Below are positions 18,904 through 27,149 of a stretch of DNA of 64,000 bases, piece by piece. Source of the DNA: Nitrosopumilaceae archaeon AB1(1) (lineage in GTDB: Archaea > Thermoproteota > Nitrososphaeria > Nitrososphaerales > Nitrosopumilaceae); the NCBI GenBank assembly GCA_033471095.1, contig CP136752.1:1294324-1358323 (forward strand), read 5' to 3'. The notes beneath the pieces are model-generated. The model was not told the origin of the DNA. It made no database searches and worked only from the letters and a program-made list of their open reading frames with translations. Position numbers and translations under genes: made by a program. Each line of letters opens with the position of its first letter. Positions within the stretch are counted from its first letter, which is position 1.

Positions 18904-19228
18904 ATAATCTTCCTACAATTTTATCCACATCTAACTTAAATTCATCGATTGAAAAAAGTTTTAGTTTCTTTTTCTTAACAGAACTATAAAGTTGTAAAAC
19001 GTGTTTTGGACAATATACAGTAAACATAAAACTGAAATTACTTATCGGCATAATTAGAAATATATCCACTTCTTCAATCCCATTATATGCCTTAAAAAAT
19101 CCAGGAAAATCATTATATTCTAGAATGCCAAAATCAACAAATAAAAGCATGACAAATATTACGTTCAAAATTATATGAAGACACATAAAGATATTATCAA
19201 AAGGTATTCCATAATATGTGAAAAGCAT
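18887..19228 (-). CDS. Unknown small protein encoded between dndE and dndA
   Basis: 113-residue protein that I do not recognise. Its start overlaps the dndE stop (TAATG) and its end overlaps dndA by 17 bases, so it is an integral part of the operon. Residues 10-35 are hydrophobic (IFMCLHIILNVIFVMLLF) and could be a membrane or buried strand-helix segment. The C-terminal third is Lys-rich and helical (KKKKLKLFSIDEFKLDVDKI). No standard dnd gene lies at this position. Confidence 0.6.
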   Translation of the reverse strand: MLFTYYGIPFDNIFMCLHIILNVIFVMLLFVDFGILEYNDFPGFFKAYNGIEEVDIFLIMPISNFSFMFTVYCPKHVLQLYSSVKKKKLKLFSIDEFKLDVDKIVGRLYDTLF

Positions 19229-19632
19229 TATTTTGCTCCTTTAGGCATAGAAGATGATTCAGCTACTTGCATTTCAGTCAGAAAATTGTATATGTCAAAC
19301 ATATTATTGATTCTTTGTTTTACAGATATAGCACCTCGATTGAGATGAGATCTTGTCATTTCAGTCAGATATAATTTTGGATTAAGATTATCTTGTCTCA
19401 ATCTATTGATCATAAGAGCAAGATACATGTTATAATTTGGAAAAAATAGTTGTGATGGTAAAAATTCTGTACCAGATTTATTATATTCGTCAGGATTCGG
19501 AATACCCTTTTGTTTTATCGATAGACATAGTGAAAGTCGTCCCCAAGATTCAGAGCCAATACCAGTACTGTTCTTTAACATACCAAATAGATGTGTAGTT
19601 CGTGAGCTAACTTTAATTTTATCAAACTGCAA
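19228..19632 (-). CDS. dndE: DNA sulfur modification protein DndE
   Basis: 134-residue protein matching DndE, the small subunit of the phosphorothioation complex that binds nicked DNA. The N-terminal half carries the conserved pattern of a basic start followed by GRLSLCLSIKQKG. Length is close to the usual 110-130 residues. It overlaps dndD by 11 bases, as expected for the conserved dndC-D-E order. Identity rests on that pattern plus position. Confidence 0.85.
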   Translation of the reverse strand: MQFDKIKVSSRTTHLFGMLKNSTGIGSESWGRLSLCLSIKQKGIPNPDEYNKSGTEFLPSQLFFPNYNMYLALMINRLRQDNLNPKLYLTEMTRSHLNRGAISVKQRINNMFDIYNFLTEMQVAESSSMPKGAK

Positions 19633-21646
19633 TTAAATCACCTCCACTTTTATCAAAATATGTTCTATCGATAACACTACAAGCATTTACTGCATCATGT
19701 TTAATTAAACCAACTTTTGAAATGTAGGGTTTTAATGAGTCGTAATAAGAGTTCACAATTTCAGTGTCTGTTGAAAATATAATTATTTGATGTGATGCTT
19801 GAGGGTAGAAATTATCAACTAAATTTTCCCGATGTTGTTCATCTAGTCGAGCAAGTGGTGTATCTATAATAAATGGAAATGGGTGTCCAGAAGTTTTGGC
19901 TAGACCCCAAATGATTGCTGTTGCATACATTTGTAATTCACCTTTTGACAATTTTTCTTTTTGTATTTCAACATCATTTTTTTGATATAATGATATATTG
20001 TAAGTTTCAGGATCGATAGATATTCTAGTAACTAACCAATCTTTGTGAAAACACTTCTTGATTCCCTTAAAGATGTTCAATTCTAGTGTTTTAATTTTTT
20101 TTTCACGTAGTTTTTGTGAATAGTCTTCTAGTACTTTTTGAATACTCGGTATCATGTCTAATCCTCGTAGTTTTCTTTGATTCAAATTTCTTTGTGATAA
20201 GCATTTGCGAATTTTACTATTTAATAACACCAACATTGATTTTTTTTGTGATTCTATTCTTGTTATAGTCTGTAACTCATATTCCATTTCTCCTATTTCT
20301 AGAGTTATTTCTTTAATAGCAGAATACAACGGACCAATTTCATCTTGTTGTGGTATGACTTCTAATTTGGCGGACAGTTCTTTTAATTGTTCAAGATAGT
20401 TTTTATGCGATTCGGATTGTGCAAGTATGACCTCATATTTTTGAGATAGCATAGACTGTATTTTTTCTTGCAATATTTTCATGTTAACAAGAGAAAAATC
20501 AAATACTAATTTTTGTTGATCAGATATTGATTGAAGTTTGTTGTCAACTATTTTTTCAAGACGAACAAGTATATCTTTTTTTGTTTTAGGTTTGTATGAA
20601 TCTAAAAATGGTTTAAGTGATTTTACAATATAGTCAAAGGCATCATTTAATGTATCACTTTCAAAATTCTCCTTGATCTTTGTGATATCACACTGAATTT
20701 CATCTTTTATTTGTTCCAATTGATCAGATATTATTACAAAAGGTAGATCAGTCTCAACTAAATGTTTTAATATATTTTCACGATATGATATATGTTGTTC
20801 AAATTCTATCTTTTCATCTAATAATTTTTGTCTATTCTTTGCAAAATCTCCACCTAACTTGAAGAATTGTACTTCTTGCAATTCTAAATCATTGTGTCGT
20901 CTAGTTATTTCTGTGTTTAAAAATATGCGTTTGTCGTGTAGTTCATCAATTTTTTTTTGAATCAGAACTTTTTCTTTATTGGATTTTTCCAATTCTGATA
21001 ACACCTCAGACTCAGAACTATCAGAATTCCGTAAAAAATATAGACCAACATCATCATACAATTGTTTAGATATATTTAGCCCAAGTATACTATCAAATGA
21101 GGATTTAATGTATTGGTTTTCGTTGCTAGACATTGCTAGATCTTGTATTTTCTCACCGTCAAAGAAGAATAAATCTGCTATGGTCTTTGGAATCATTTGA
21201 TTTATGAGTTGTTGAAGGTGTGATTTTTCAAGATTCAACGAATGATATCTTTTACCGTTTAATGGTTTTTTACATATTTTCAAAAATTCATCAACTTTTC
21301 CTTTATTATTTTGCCAAGAACGAGTAACCAAGTACTGGGTAATTATACCGTTTTGAGCATATTGAAATTCCAATGTAATTGACGCATCTGGAGAACTAGT
21401 GCTTTTGTTTACATCTCTATGAAAAAGTCTGTGGATTTTTTCATGATATTGTTTTTTGTTAATCTTGTTTCGTCCAAAGTTTTCGCCATATAGACATAAT
21501 GGAATTGATTCAAACAAGGTGGTTTTACCTGCACCATTAATTCCACCGTATAAAACTATAGGTTTCTCAATAGTTGTAGTAAAATCAATTTGGTTAGAAC
21601 CACGGTATACTCCTATATTATCAAGTATGATTTTACTTAAAAGCAT
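19622..21646 (-). CDS. dndD: DNA sulfur modification protein DndD (SMC-like ATPase)
   Basis: 674-residue SMC/Rad50-like ATPase. Walker A is GGINGAGKTT (residues 34-43). The middle (about 210-520) is a long coiled coil. The signature LSKGE starts at 566, and Walker B FPFIIDTPLARLD follows near 590-602. DndD provides ATPase or nicking activity for sulfur insertion into the DNA backbone. It overlaps dndC by 14 bases and dndE by 11. Length matches the family (about 650-670 residues). Confidence 0.93.
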   Translation of the reverse strand: MLLSKIILDNIGVYRGSNQIDFTTTIEKPIVLYGGINGAGKTTLFESIPLCLYGENFGRNKINKKQYHEKIHRLFHRDVNKSTSSPDASITLEFQYAQNGIITQYLVTRSWQNNKGKVDEFLKICKKPLNGKRYHSLNLEKSHLQQLINQMIPKTIADLFFFDGEKIQDLAMSSNENQYIKSSFDSILGLNISKQLYDDVGLYFLRNSDSSESEVLSELEKSNKEKVLIQKKIDELHDKRIFLNTEITRRHNDLELQEVQFFKLGGDFAKNRQKLLDEKIEFEQHISYRENILKHLVETDLPFVIISDQLEQIKDEIQCDITKIKENFESDTLNDAFDYIVKSLKPFLDSYKPKTKKDILVRLEKIVDNKLQSISDQQKLVFDFSLVNMKILQEKIQSMLSQKYEVILAQSESHKNYLEQLKELSAKLEVIPQQDEIGPLYSAIKEITLEIGEMEYELQTITRIESQKKSMLVLLNSKIRKCLSQRNLNQRKLRGLDMIPSIQKVLEDYSQKLREKKIKTLELNIFKGIKKCFHKDWLVTRISIDPETYNISLYQKNDVEIQKEKLSKGELQMYATAIIWGLAKTSGHPFPFIIDTPLARLDEQHRENLVDNFYPQASHQIIIFSTDTEIVNSYYDSLKPYISKVGLIKHDAVNACSVIDRTYFDKSGGDLIAV

Positions 21647-23060
21647 TAGGTTTCACCTGATTATTTTCGTCTAGTTGTGCAAATAGATCTTTTCTTATCT
21701 CATCAATATCATCACGCCATTCCTTGGAAAGAATTTTTTTAATTTTCTCAAAGATCTTTGCATGATTAGAATTATTTTGTAATTCAAACTCTGAATTTAA
21801 TAACCGACTTACAAGTTTGTACGGTACATTATGACCATCGCAAACAAGTTTTAGTATCTCTTGTTCTTGCAGTCCAAATCCACCCATATTGTCAATTGGA
21901 GACTCTAGTGAAACACCAATTATATCATGATAAATTAGATATGCGGTGTTTTGCCAGTCACCGTCTTCCATTCTCCAAATTTTTTGTATCTCATGTATTT
22001 CATCTTCAGATATTAGTATCATATCAGGTTCATGTTTTTGTATTTTGACCTGACCCTCTAGAAGTTTTGTAAGATATTCTTTTCTAAATTGTAATGTATA
22101 GGGTCCAGGAGTATAATCAGTACCATTAGTCTTTAGTTCAACTAGTCCATTTCTACGAGTAATCTGACGGATTTTAGGCCAAAGTTTTGGATCTTGGGTC
22201 TTTTTTAGTTCATAGCGTAATTCGGCAAGTGGTTCCATCCATTCATGTCCGTTTTCAATCATACTATCAAGAGATTTTTGTTTATCAACCACAGTACATG
22301 TCCAACATCCAAACCTACCACTACCACAAGAAGGTGTACTGGTATCTACCACTAATGGACACTCACTTGCATTGGCATCTTGATATAATGCAAGAAGATC
22401 TCGATTGTTGTCACCCCAAAGATTTGGTACCTGCAATAGATAGTTCCATACGTCATCTGTCTCAAAATCAACAAGTGGTGTATAAACATAAGTTTGAGCA
22501 AATTTTTTATGGTGACTCAAAACACTATTTTCTATCTCTAACATATTCATAGATTGTTGTCTAGTCGAACTCTCACTTTTACGAGTGCCTAGTAAAACAA
22601 TCACTTCGCCATATTCAGATACTCGTTCTTTTATGAATCTGTCTGCATTTGCAATTTTTAATAAATCTGTACACCACCTAAACATAGAAGTAGGTGCAGG
22701 ATATCCCAGACCTAATATTCTAACCCAAAAAGTGTCTGAAATAGGAGGTCTCAAAAGGTTGGTAGATATCGGAATATGAGATTTTTTAGATGCTTTTTCC
22801 ATCTTATCTAATGAAAAAGTTATACGCTTAACTATCTGTGGAGATTCAACTAGTGTATCAGAAGATACAATGTATATTTTTTTATCAAGTTTTTCAACAG
22901 GTAGTTTTGATAATGCATTCCACACAAGTTGAACCATACATGTAGAGTCTTTGCCTCCACTATACCCAAGAATCCATGGACGAGAGTCATTTAGATAAAC
23001 AGTTTGAATTTCTTTGTAAATACTCTTGACTGTACGTTTGCTAAATACAGATTCGGTCAT
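21633..23060 (-). CDS. dndC: DNA sulfur modification protein DndC (PAPS reductase-like)
   Basis: 475-residue PP-loop ATP pyrophosphatase of the PAPS-reductase fold. The SGGKDS loop is at residues 34-39. The Fe-S ligands Cys245, Cys252 and Cys255 lie in CGSGRFGCWTC, with a further Cys130 or Cys234 available as fourth ligand. DndC activates DNA and transfers sulfur from DndA to the phosphate. It overlaps dndB by four bases and dndD by 14, so the operon is tightly coupled. Confidence 0.95.
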   Translation of the reverse strand: MTESVFSKRTVKSIYKEIQTVYLNDSRPWILGYSGGKDSTCMVQLVWNALSKLPVEKLDKKIYIVSSDTLVESPQIVKRITFSLDKMEKASKKSHIPISTNLLRPPISDTFWVRILGLGYPAPTSMFRWCTDLLKIANADRFIKERVSEYGEVIVLLGTRKSESSTRQQSMNMLEIENSVLSHHKKFAQTYVYTPLVDFETDDVWNYLLQVPNLWGDNNRDLLALYQDANASECPLVVDTSTPSCGSGRFGCWTCTVVDKQKSLDSMIENGHEWMEPLAELRYELKKTQDPKLWPKIRQITRRNGLVELKTNGTDYTPGPYTLQFRKEYLTKLLEGQVKIQKHEPDMILISEDEIHEIQKIWRMEDGDWQNTAYLIYHDIIGVSLESPIDNMGGFGLQEQEILKLVCDGHNVPYKLVSRLLNSEFELQNNSNHAKIFEKIKKILSKEWRDDIDEIRKDLFAQLDENNQVKPNAFK

Positions 23061-24142
23061 TTTTGATACCTCTTTAAATCTTCAGGAATCTTGATTTTAC
23101 AATGTTCCAACATCACACAAGATCCCAACATAATACCGATGGTTGTTCTAACCATCTTTCTGCCTAGTATAAGATTACCTTCCCATACAGAGTTGTTTCT
23201 AGACCAATCCAAATTAGATAGGGCAAGTAGCTTTTTCTTCCAAGTGGTTGGATGTCGTTTGATTGCAACTCTGCCTGTGATTCCTAGCGAGTTTAAGCAA
23301 TTTGTATGACCATGTACATAATTTTCACGTAGTTCATCAGGCAATATGTTACCATTGATCAAAAGTTGCCATTCAGGAAGAGTTTTAGCAATATAGTTCC
23401 AAAATTTATGTATGGTATCTTTTTGTGTTTTGTTTAGGACGTGTATGGATTGTTTACCAAATATTTTTTTGGTTGCATCAGAGATTCCTCCAAGTGTAAA
23501 TACTTCTTTTGCATGTTTCCCAATAGTTGTTTTTTCCAATTCCACTCGATCTTGAAATATTTCAAGTGTCTCGGCAAGATCCACAATAAATTGAGAGTAC
23601 TTGTCACGTTTATCATACAAGATATTAAGTGATTTTGATGGTTTTACAGCATTTTTGTTGAGATCAGCAAACATTTGTTGAGATCGTTTCAACCCCTGAT
23701 CATCAAAAAAGACAACAGATATAGTCTCATTACCCAATTCTGGTTTCTCCATTAACGCATGTTCAATAGCTTTACGCCTATGTTGTCCGTCGTTTATCAA
23801 AAGCTTTGATGACATATCTATATACAATCTTCCCAATTTTCCATTTGGACCCAAATGGGGTACAGGGATAAAGTTCATGTTACCATCAACTGAAGCAGCG
23901 AGTGATGAAAAAATATATTCATCAGGATTACTTAAAATATAATTTTTCAGATCAGGGATTCTAGAGGATCTAAGAATTCGTTGAGCCCTTAATTTTGGAG
24001 GGATTCCATGCTCGTTGAATATGAAAAGTTTCGGAATTATCTTCATAGGACATATTACTACATAATACTCACGATTGGCCTGAATTCCACGTATTGCATC
24101 AAAACCATATGTTTCAGAGATCGATTCATTCATCATAATCAA
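23057..24142 (-). CDS. dndB: DndB, DGQHR-domain regulator of phosphorothioation
   Basis: 361-residue protein with the diagnostic DGQHRR motif (residues 118-123). In bacteria DndB represses dnd transcription and limits modification. It is the first gene of the operon. The long frame begins with TTG 24,142, but ATG 24,136 or 24,133 (MNESISETYG) is more likely. A TATA-like box at 24,156-24,164 lies too close for a long leader, so the transcript may be nearly leaderless. Confidence 0.9.
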   Translation of the reverse strand: MIMMNESISETYGFDAIRGIQANREYYVVICPMKIIPKLFIFNEHGIPPKLRAQRILRSSRIPDLKNYILSNPDEYIFSSLAASVDGNMNFIPVPHLGPNGKLGRLYIDMSSKLLINDGQHRRKAIEHALMEKPELGNETISVVFFDDQGLKRSQQMFADLNKNAVKPSKSLNILYDKRDKYSQFIVDLAETLEIFQDRVELEKTTIGKHAKEVFTLGGISDATKKIFGKQSIHVLNKTQKDTIHKFWNYIAKTLPEWQLLINGNILPDELRENYVHGHTNCLNSLGITGRVAIKRHPTTWKKKLLALSNLDWSRNNSVWEGNLILGRKMVRTTIGIMLGSCVMLEHCKIKIPEDLKRYQK

Positions 24143-24155
24143 TTACCTATTTAGA

Positions 24156-24164
24156 TTTATAAAA
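24156..24164 (-). promoter_or_regulatory. TATA-like box of the dnd operon
   Basis: TTTTATAAA on the minus strand, about 20-25 bases before the candidate dndB ATG codons. That spacing fits an archaeal promoter giving a leaderless or very short-leader mRNA. It is the only clear TATA box upstream of the dndB-to-helicase gene string. Confidence 0.5.
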
Positions 24165-24227
24165 CAATCTATTGCAGTATGTTATATGACATTGGCAGTA
24201 TATTTATTAAGTATAGACACATATCAT

Positions 24228-24466
24228 TTAGAATTCTTTTTTAATAATGTCTAGATCCTTTTTATTCAGTTTTATTGAGAAAACTGCAGCTTCTGGATGT
24301 AATGCACCTTTGGCCATAGGATGAAAAACTATTTTGACTTCGCTACCTTCTTTTGTGATGTTGACTGGACGATTTCCAATTATTTCTTTTACCACATATA
24401 ATTATAAAACACATCATTAATAGAAGTTTTGATTTGTGGTTCTGTTACATCATAGGGTGTTGCCAT
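24228..24466 (-). pseudogene. Frameshifted small gene, unknown function
   Basis: ATG 24,466 opens MATPYDVTEPQIKTSINDVF and reaches a TAA after 25 codons. Shifting frame by one base just before that stop gives a continuous 55-residue reading, with VKEIIGNRPVNITKEGSEVK and later FHPMAKGALHPEAAVFSIKL, ending at 24,228. The joined product of about 79 residues looks like one small protein with a frameshift. Alternatively the second part is an intact protein starting at GTG. It lies upstream of dndB on the same strand. No family recognised. Confidence 0.45.
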
Positions 24467-24503
24467 TATATATTTAACAATAATTCAGACATATTCACAC
24501 CCT

Positions 24504-24788
24504 TCATAATTCTTCGATTTTCTTGTGATCAACTTTCAACCATTTTTTAAGTTCAGAGTGATTTTTTATACGATTTGCCAAATCAGAGTCCTTAACAAGT
24601 ATTTCAAATATACTATACACACAATCACCATAATCAGGATCACCCCAAGACAGACTACGTAATAATCGTGGGTGATTTTCAATATCAAAAATACAATTCA
24701 TATCATAACCAAATTTTTTCCAATCGGCATAGCTAAAAGTAGCAGAAGCCCACTCATATGCACCGTTAACTAAATCACTAAGTTTCAA
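24504..24788 (-). CDS. Hypothetical protein
   Basis: 94-residue acidic, Trp-rich protein (YEWASATFSYADWKKFGYD) that I do not recognise. Composition is well mixed and it starts with ATG, so it is probably real. It is on the same strand as the dnd genes, upstream of the frameshifted gene. No signal peptide or membrane segment is seen. Confidence 0.5.
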   Translation of the reverse strand: MKLSDLVNGAYEWASATFSYADWKKFGYDMNCIFDIENHPRLLRSLSWGDPDYGDCVYSIFEILVKDSDLANRIKNHSELKKWLKVDHKKIEEL

Positions 24789-24990
24789 TAATTTTTTCTT
24801 AACTAACCATCATAATTAGTTTTAGTGTAAACTCCATAGAGGTAAAATCATACATTATATGAATTTTATTTTCATAGTATACATTTAATCATTTAATCAT
24901 TTATTCAGATCTTTATTTTTCATGGTAATATGCATGAGATAGTTTGCAAATACGAACTTCCATATTTTAAATACAATTTATTAATTTACT

Positions 24991-25158
24991 ATGCATATGA
25001 CTTCTGTAATTACAGATGTTTACTCAAAGTTGAAATTTAAGGTTAGGCAGAATGGTGAGGACTTCCACAGAATGAGACTACTTAGATTATCATATTTATC
25101 TTGGATTGTGTTGGAGTCAAACTTTCTCTTTATTCAAAGTTTGGAAACCAATCTTTGA
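24991..25158 (+). CDS. Possible small ORF of 55 residues
   Basis: ATG 24,991 (or 24,997) opens a 55-codon frame with balanced composition (MTSVITDVYSKLKFKVRQNG). A TATA-like TTTTAAATA lies about 25 bases upstream, as for leaderless genes. It overlaps the 3' end of the convergent AlbA_2 gene by 29 bases. It may be a small protein or the remnant of a longer one. Confidence 0.3.
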   Translation: MHMTSVITDVYSKLKFKVRQNGEDFHRMRLLRLSYLSWIVLESNFLFIQSLETNL

Positions 25159-26164
25159 TGTATCTATATTGTTCTTCTACATCTAGACTTTCGGCTCTAG
25201 GAGTCGAGCTTCGTATATAAAATAATTTTCCTTTTGACGTGCTCAAATACAAGGGTTTGTTAGAAGGGAGAATCTGTATCAAACAAATAGTTTTATCGTT
25301 AATTTTACGAAAGTGTATCTTCATTTTTCGATCTAAAAATATTTTATCTTTAATGAAATTAGCAAATTGATCTCTCATATTATTTGCAAAGGAATCAGAA
25401 TAATCAGTAAACCCTCCAAATTTAAGATCTTTTTCCAATCCACATATTATACCTGAAGAATTTATACCAAGAAATAGAAAACCCCCATTGGAGTTACCAA
25501 ATGCAGATATAGCTGTGGCCACAAACTTTATGGCAGATTTTTGCAAATTCTTTACAATTTCGAGATCTTTGTTTGATCCAGTTAAATAATTCTCTATCTG
25601 TAATTGATAATGATAAAATTCTTTAAACTCATGAATCTGATCTTCGGTTTTTGGTATTTCTTTTGTTTCTAGATCAATAAATTCATAATTTGATGTTGTC
25701 GTTGATTTTTTATTTTTATTAGTTTTTGATAATGTTTTAACTCTTCCAATTTCGCCGTTTTCAAGCATAACTTTTATTCCATGTGGATGGGTTTCAGAGG
25801 ATGTCAAAAAATTTTTCACAGTTCCAATTGTGAGTTTTTCCGTTCCTTGATTTTCTTTGGTTACAATTTCTACTTGCATACCAATTTTAATTTGGCTTTT
25901 TTTAGGAAAGTATTTGATTCTTGAATCATTTAATATGGCCCATATATATGACGAACCACGTATTTCATTACTAATTTTTCCAGGACCACCAACTAAACCC
26001 ATCTCAAACACTTTTTTAATTTGTGATTTTGGAATATTTTGATCTGTTCTGTTTGTTATTAAAGAGTTTTTTAAGATAGAGTATGTAAAATCAAGACCAC
26101 TCTTAGTTTGAAAATGTTCTCTCTCATTTTGACAAATTCTGAGCCAACAATGTTCAAATGACAT
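25130..26164 (-). CDS. YwbE (DUF2196)/AlbA_2 Schlafen-like fusion protein
   Basis: 344-residue protein with three parts. Residues 1-85 are unrecognised. Residues 91-146 match YwbE/DUF2196 (IGMQVEIVTKENQG, then THPHGIKVMLENGEIGRVK). Residues 182-335 form an AlbA_2/Schlafen-type putative ATPase or nucleic-acid-binding domain (AISAFGNSNGGFLFLGI, LFYIRSSTPRAESL). AlbA_2 proteins occur in defence and regulation; YwbE is a small putative nucleic-acid-binding domain. The gene stands alone on the island. Confidence 0.75.
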   Translation of the reverse strand: MSFEHCWLRICQNEREHFQTKSGLDFTYSILKNSLITNRTDQNIPKSQIKKVFEMGLVGGPGKISNEIRGSSYIWAILNDSRIKYFPKKSQIKIGMQVEIVTKENQGTEKLTIGTVKNFLTSSETHPHGIKVMLENGEIGRVKTLSKTNKNKKSTTTSNYEFIDLETKEIPKTEDQIHEFKEFYHYQLQIENYLTGSNKDLEIVKNLQKSAIKFVATAISAFGNSNGGFLFLGINSSGIICGLEKDLKFGGFTDYSDSFANNMRDQFANFIKDKIFLDRKMKIHFRKINDKTICLIQILPSNKPLYLSTSKGKLFYIRSSTPRAESLDVEEQYRYIKDWFPNFE

Positions 26165-26225
26165 AGTTTTATCATATAGATTGCTGTTAGTAAATATTTC
26201 TAGTCATAACAAGGACACCACAAAT

Positions 26226-26503
26226 TTACTTGAGTTTGGCTAAGTTCTCATTAATCTTTATTCTTCTTTTTGATAGATATTTTGTAGTATCCTTTGTGCT
26301 CATAAACTTTGTACAACTCAGGATATTTTCTACATAGTGTTTTGTCTGTTTGTCATATGTCTTGTCAAACTCATTTATTGCCTTGGACAGATTTTCTAAA
26401 TTGATGTTTTCTAGATTATCTTTTTGACCTATGAAAAACTGATTTTGTCTGCCAAGATGTAAATATCATTTTCACCGTTTATTGTTTTATGATATATTCC
26501 CAT
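26226..26503 (-). pseudogene. Small decayed gene, frameshifted, unknown
   Basis: ATG 26,503 opens MGIYHKTINGENDIYILADK and stops within 25 codons. An overlapping second frame then reads on as IGQKDNLENINLENLSKAIN with a Lys-rich helical end to TAA 26,226. The two halves join with a one-base shift into about 90 residues. No family is recognised; the C-terminal helix is not diagnostic of an integrase. Confidence 0.4.
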
Positions 26504-26676
26504 ACTATCCATACAGGGTAATGTTTAAATTAAAATATTTATCATGTTTGGATGGTAATAATGATTCAAAATCACACCTTTAAAAAAAGTAAAAATACAA
26601 GAGCAACATAACAAATAAAGTCACCTAGAGGTACACGACAAACAAAGGAATACTTGCCGAAGATATAGTAAAAGAA

Positions 26677-26969
26677 ATGCGTGAATCATTTACACGCTCT
26701 GAAGTACACATAGACTCGGAGAATGAACAAATCGACCCAATATTAGAGCAGAAAGAACAAGCACAACAAGTTATTGAAAACGCAACACCAGAAGAACCTG
26801 ATACAATGCTAAAAGCACTCAGAGAGCAGAATACTGGTAAGATGCAAGTCAACGCGTAGTAGATGACCAACAAGATGAACTACTTATCAATCAAGTTTGG
26901 GAATTTGTAGGAATATTTGTAAATGGTAAAGATGTACTACGACATCCAGTTAGAACAAAACAGATGTAA
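26677..26969 (+). pseudogene. Gene remnant beside tRNA-Arg
   Basis: A 60-codon frame from ATG 26,677 (MRESFTRSEVHIDSENEQID) ends at TAG 26,857, but it is preceded by open codons in the same frame. Coding continues after the stop in another frame (DDQQDELLINQVWEFVGIF) to TAA 26,967. This looks like a Glu/Gln-rich gene broken by a frameshift. An antisense 82-residue Ser/Cys-rich frame over the same bases is its shadow. It lies about 50 bases from the tRNA, where integrase genes often sit, but no recombinase motif is present. Confidence 0.4.
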
Positions 26970-27017
26970 TGTGTTTACAAGTTTAATCTAAACTTTGAGT
27001 GGACTCAAACCCATAGT

Positions 27018-27040
27018 TAAAACGGGCCCGACCGGATTCG
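27018..27040. repeat. Right attachment-site copy within tRNA-Arg
   Basis: Identical to 10,683-10,705. It covers the discriminator base, the acceptor 3' strand, and the T-stem and T-loop of tRNA-Arg plus flanking A residues, so insertion left the tRNA sequence whole. Confidence 0.8.
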
Positions 27041-27097
27041 AACCGGTGACCTAACGCTCCGCAAGCGTTCGCACTATCCATGCTGTGCAACGAGTCC
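27023..27097 (-). tRNA. tRNA-Arg (anticodon GCG)
   Basis: A 75-base cloverleaf with no encoded CCA. D-stem GCAC/GTGC; anticodon stem AACGC/GCGTT around TTGCGGA, so the anticodon is GCG (arginine, CGC/CGU codons). T-arm ACCGG-TTCGAAT-CCGGT; variable loop AGGTC. The acceptor stem GGACTCG/CGGGCCC holds a U-G wobble at 5-68 and an A-C mismatch at 3-70. It is the integration target of the neighbouring island. Confidence 0.93.
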
Positions 27098-27149
27098 AAA
27101 AAGACATGATTATAAATTTTTAAAAGTGTTTACAAGGGAATTATAAAGA

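Larger units (their letters stand above)
10683..27040. mobile_element. Putative tRNA-Arg-integrated genomic island carrying a Dnd system
   Basis: A 23-bp perfect direct repeat bounds this 16.3-kb segment: 10,683-10,705 on the left and 27,018-27,040 on the right, where it forms the 3' end and T-arm of tRNA-Arg. Integration at a tRNA 3' end that leaves an intact tRNA on one side and a truncated copy on the other is classic for integrase-driven islands. The cargo is accessory (DNA phosphorothioation, nucleases, AlbA_2 protein) and several genes at both ends are decayed. No integrase is recognisable, so the island may be immobile or mobilised in trans. Confidence 0.72.

Noticed and set aside
26226..26969. 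Integrase remnant near tRNA-Arg
   Set aside because: The decayed frames do not show Arg/His-x-x-Arg/Tyr recombinase motifs; they are reported only as unknown remnants.
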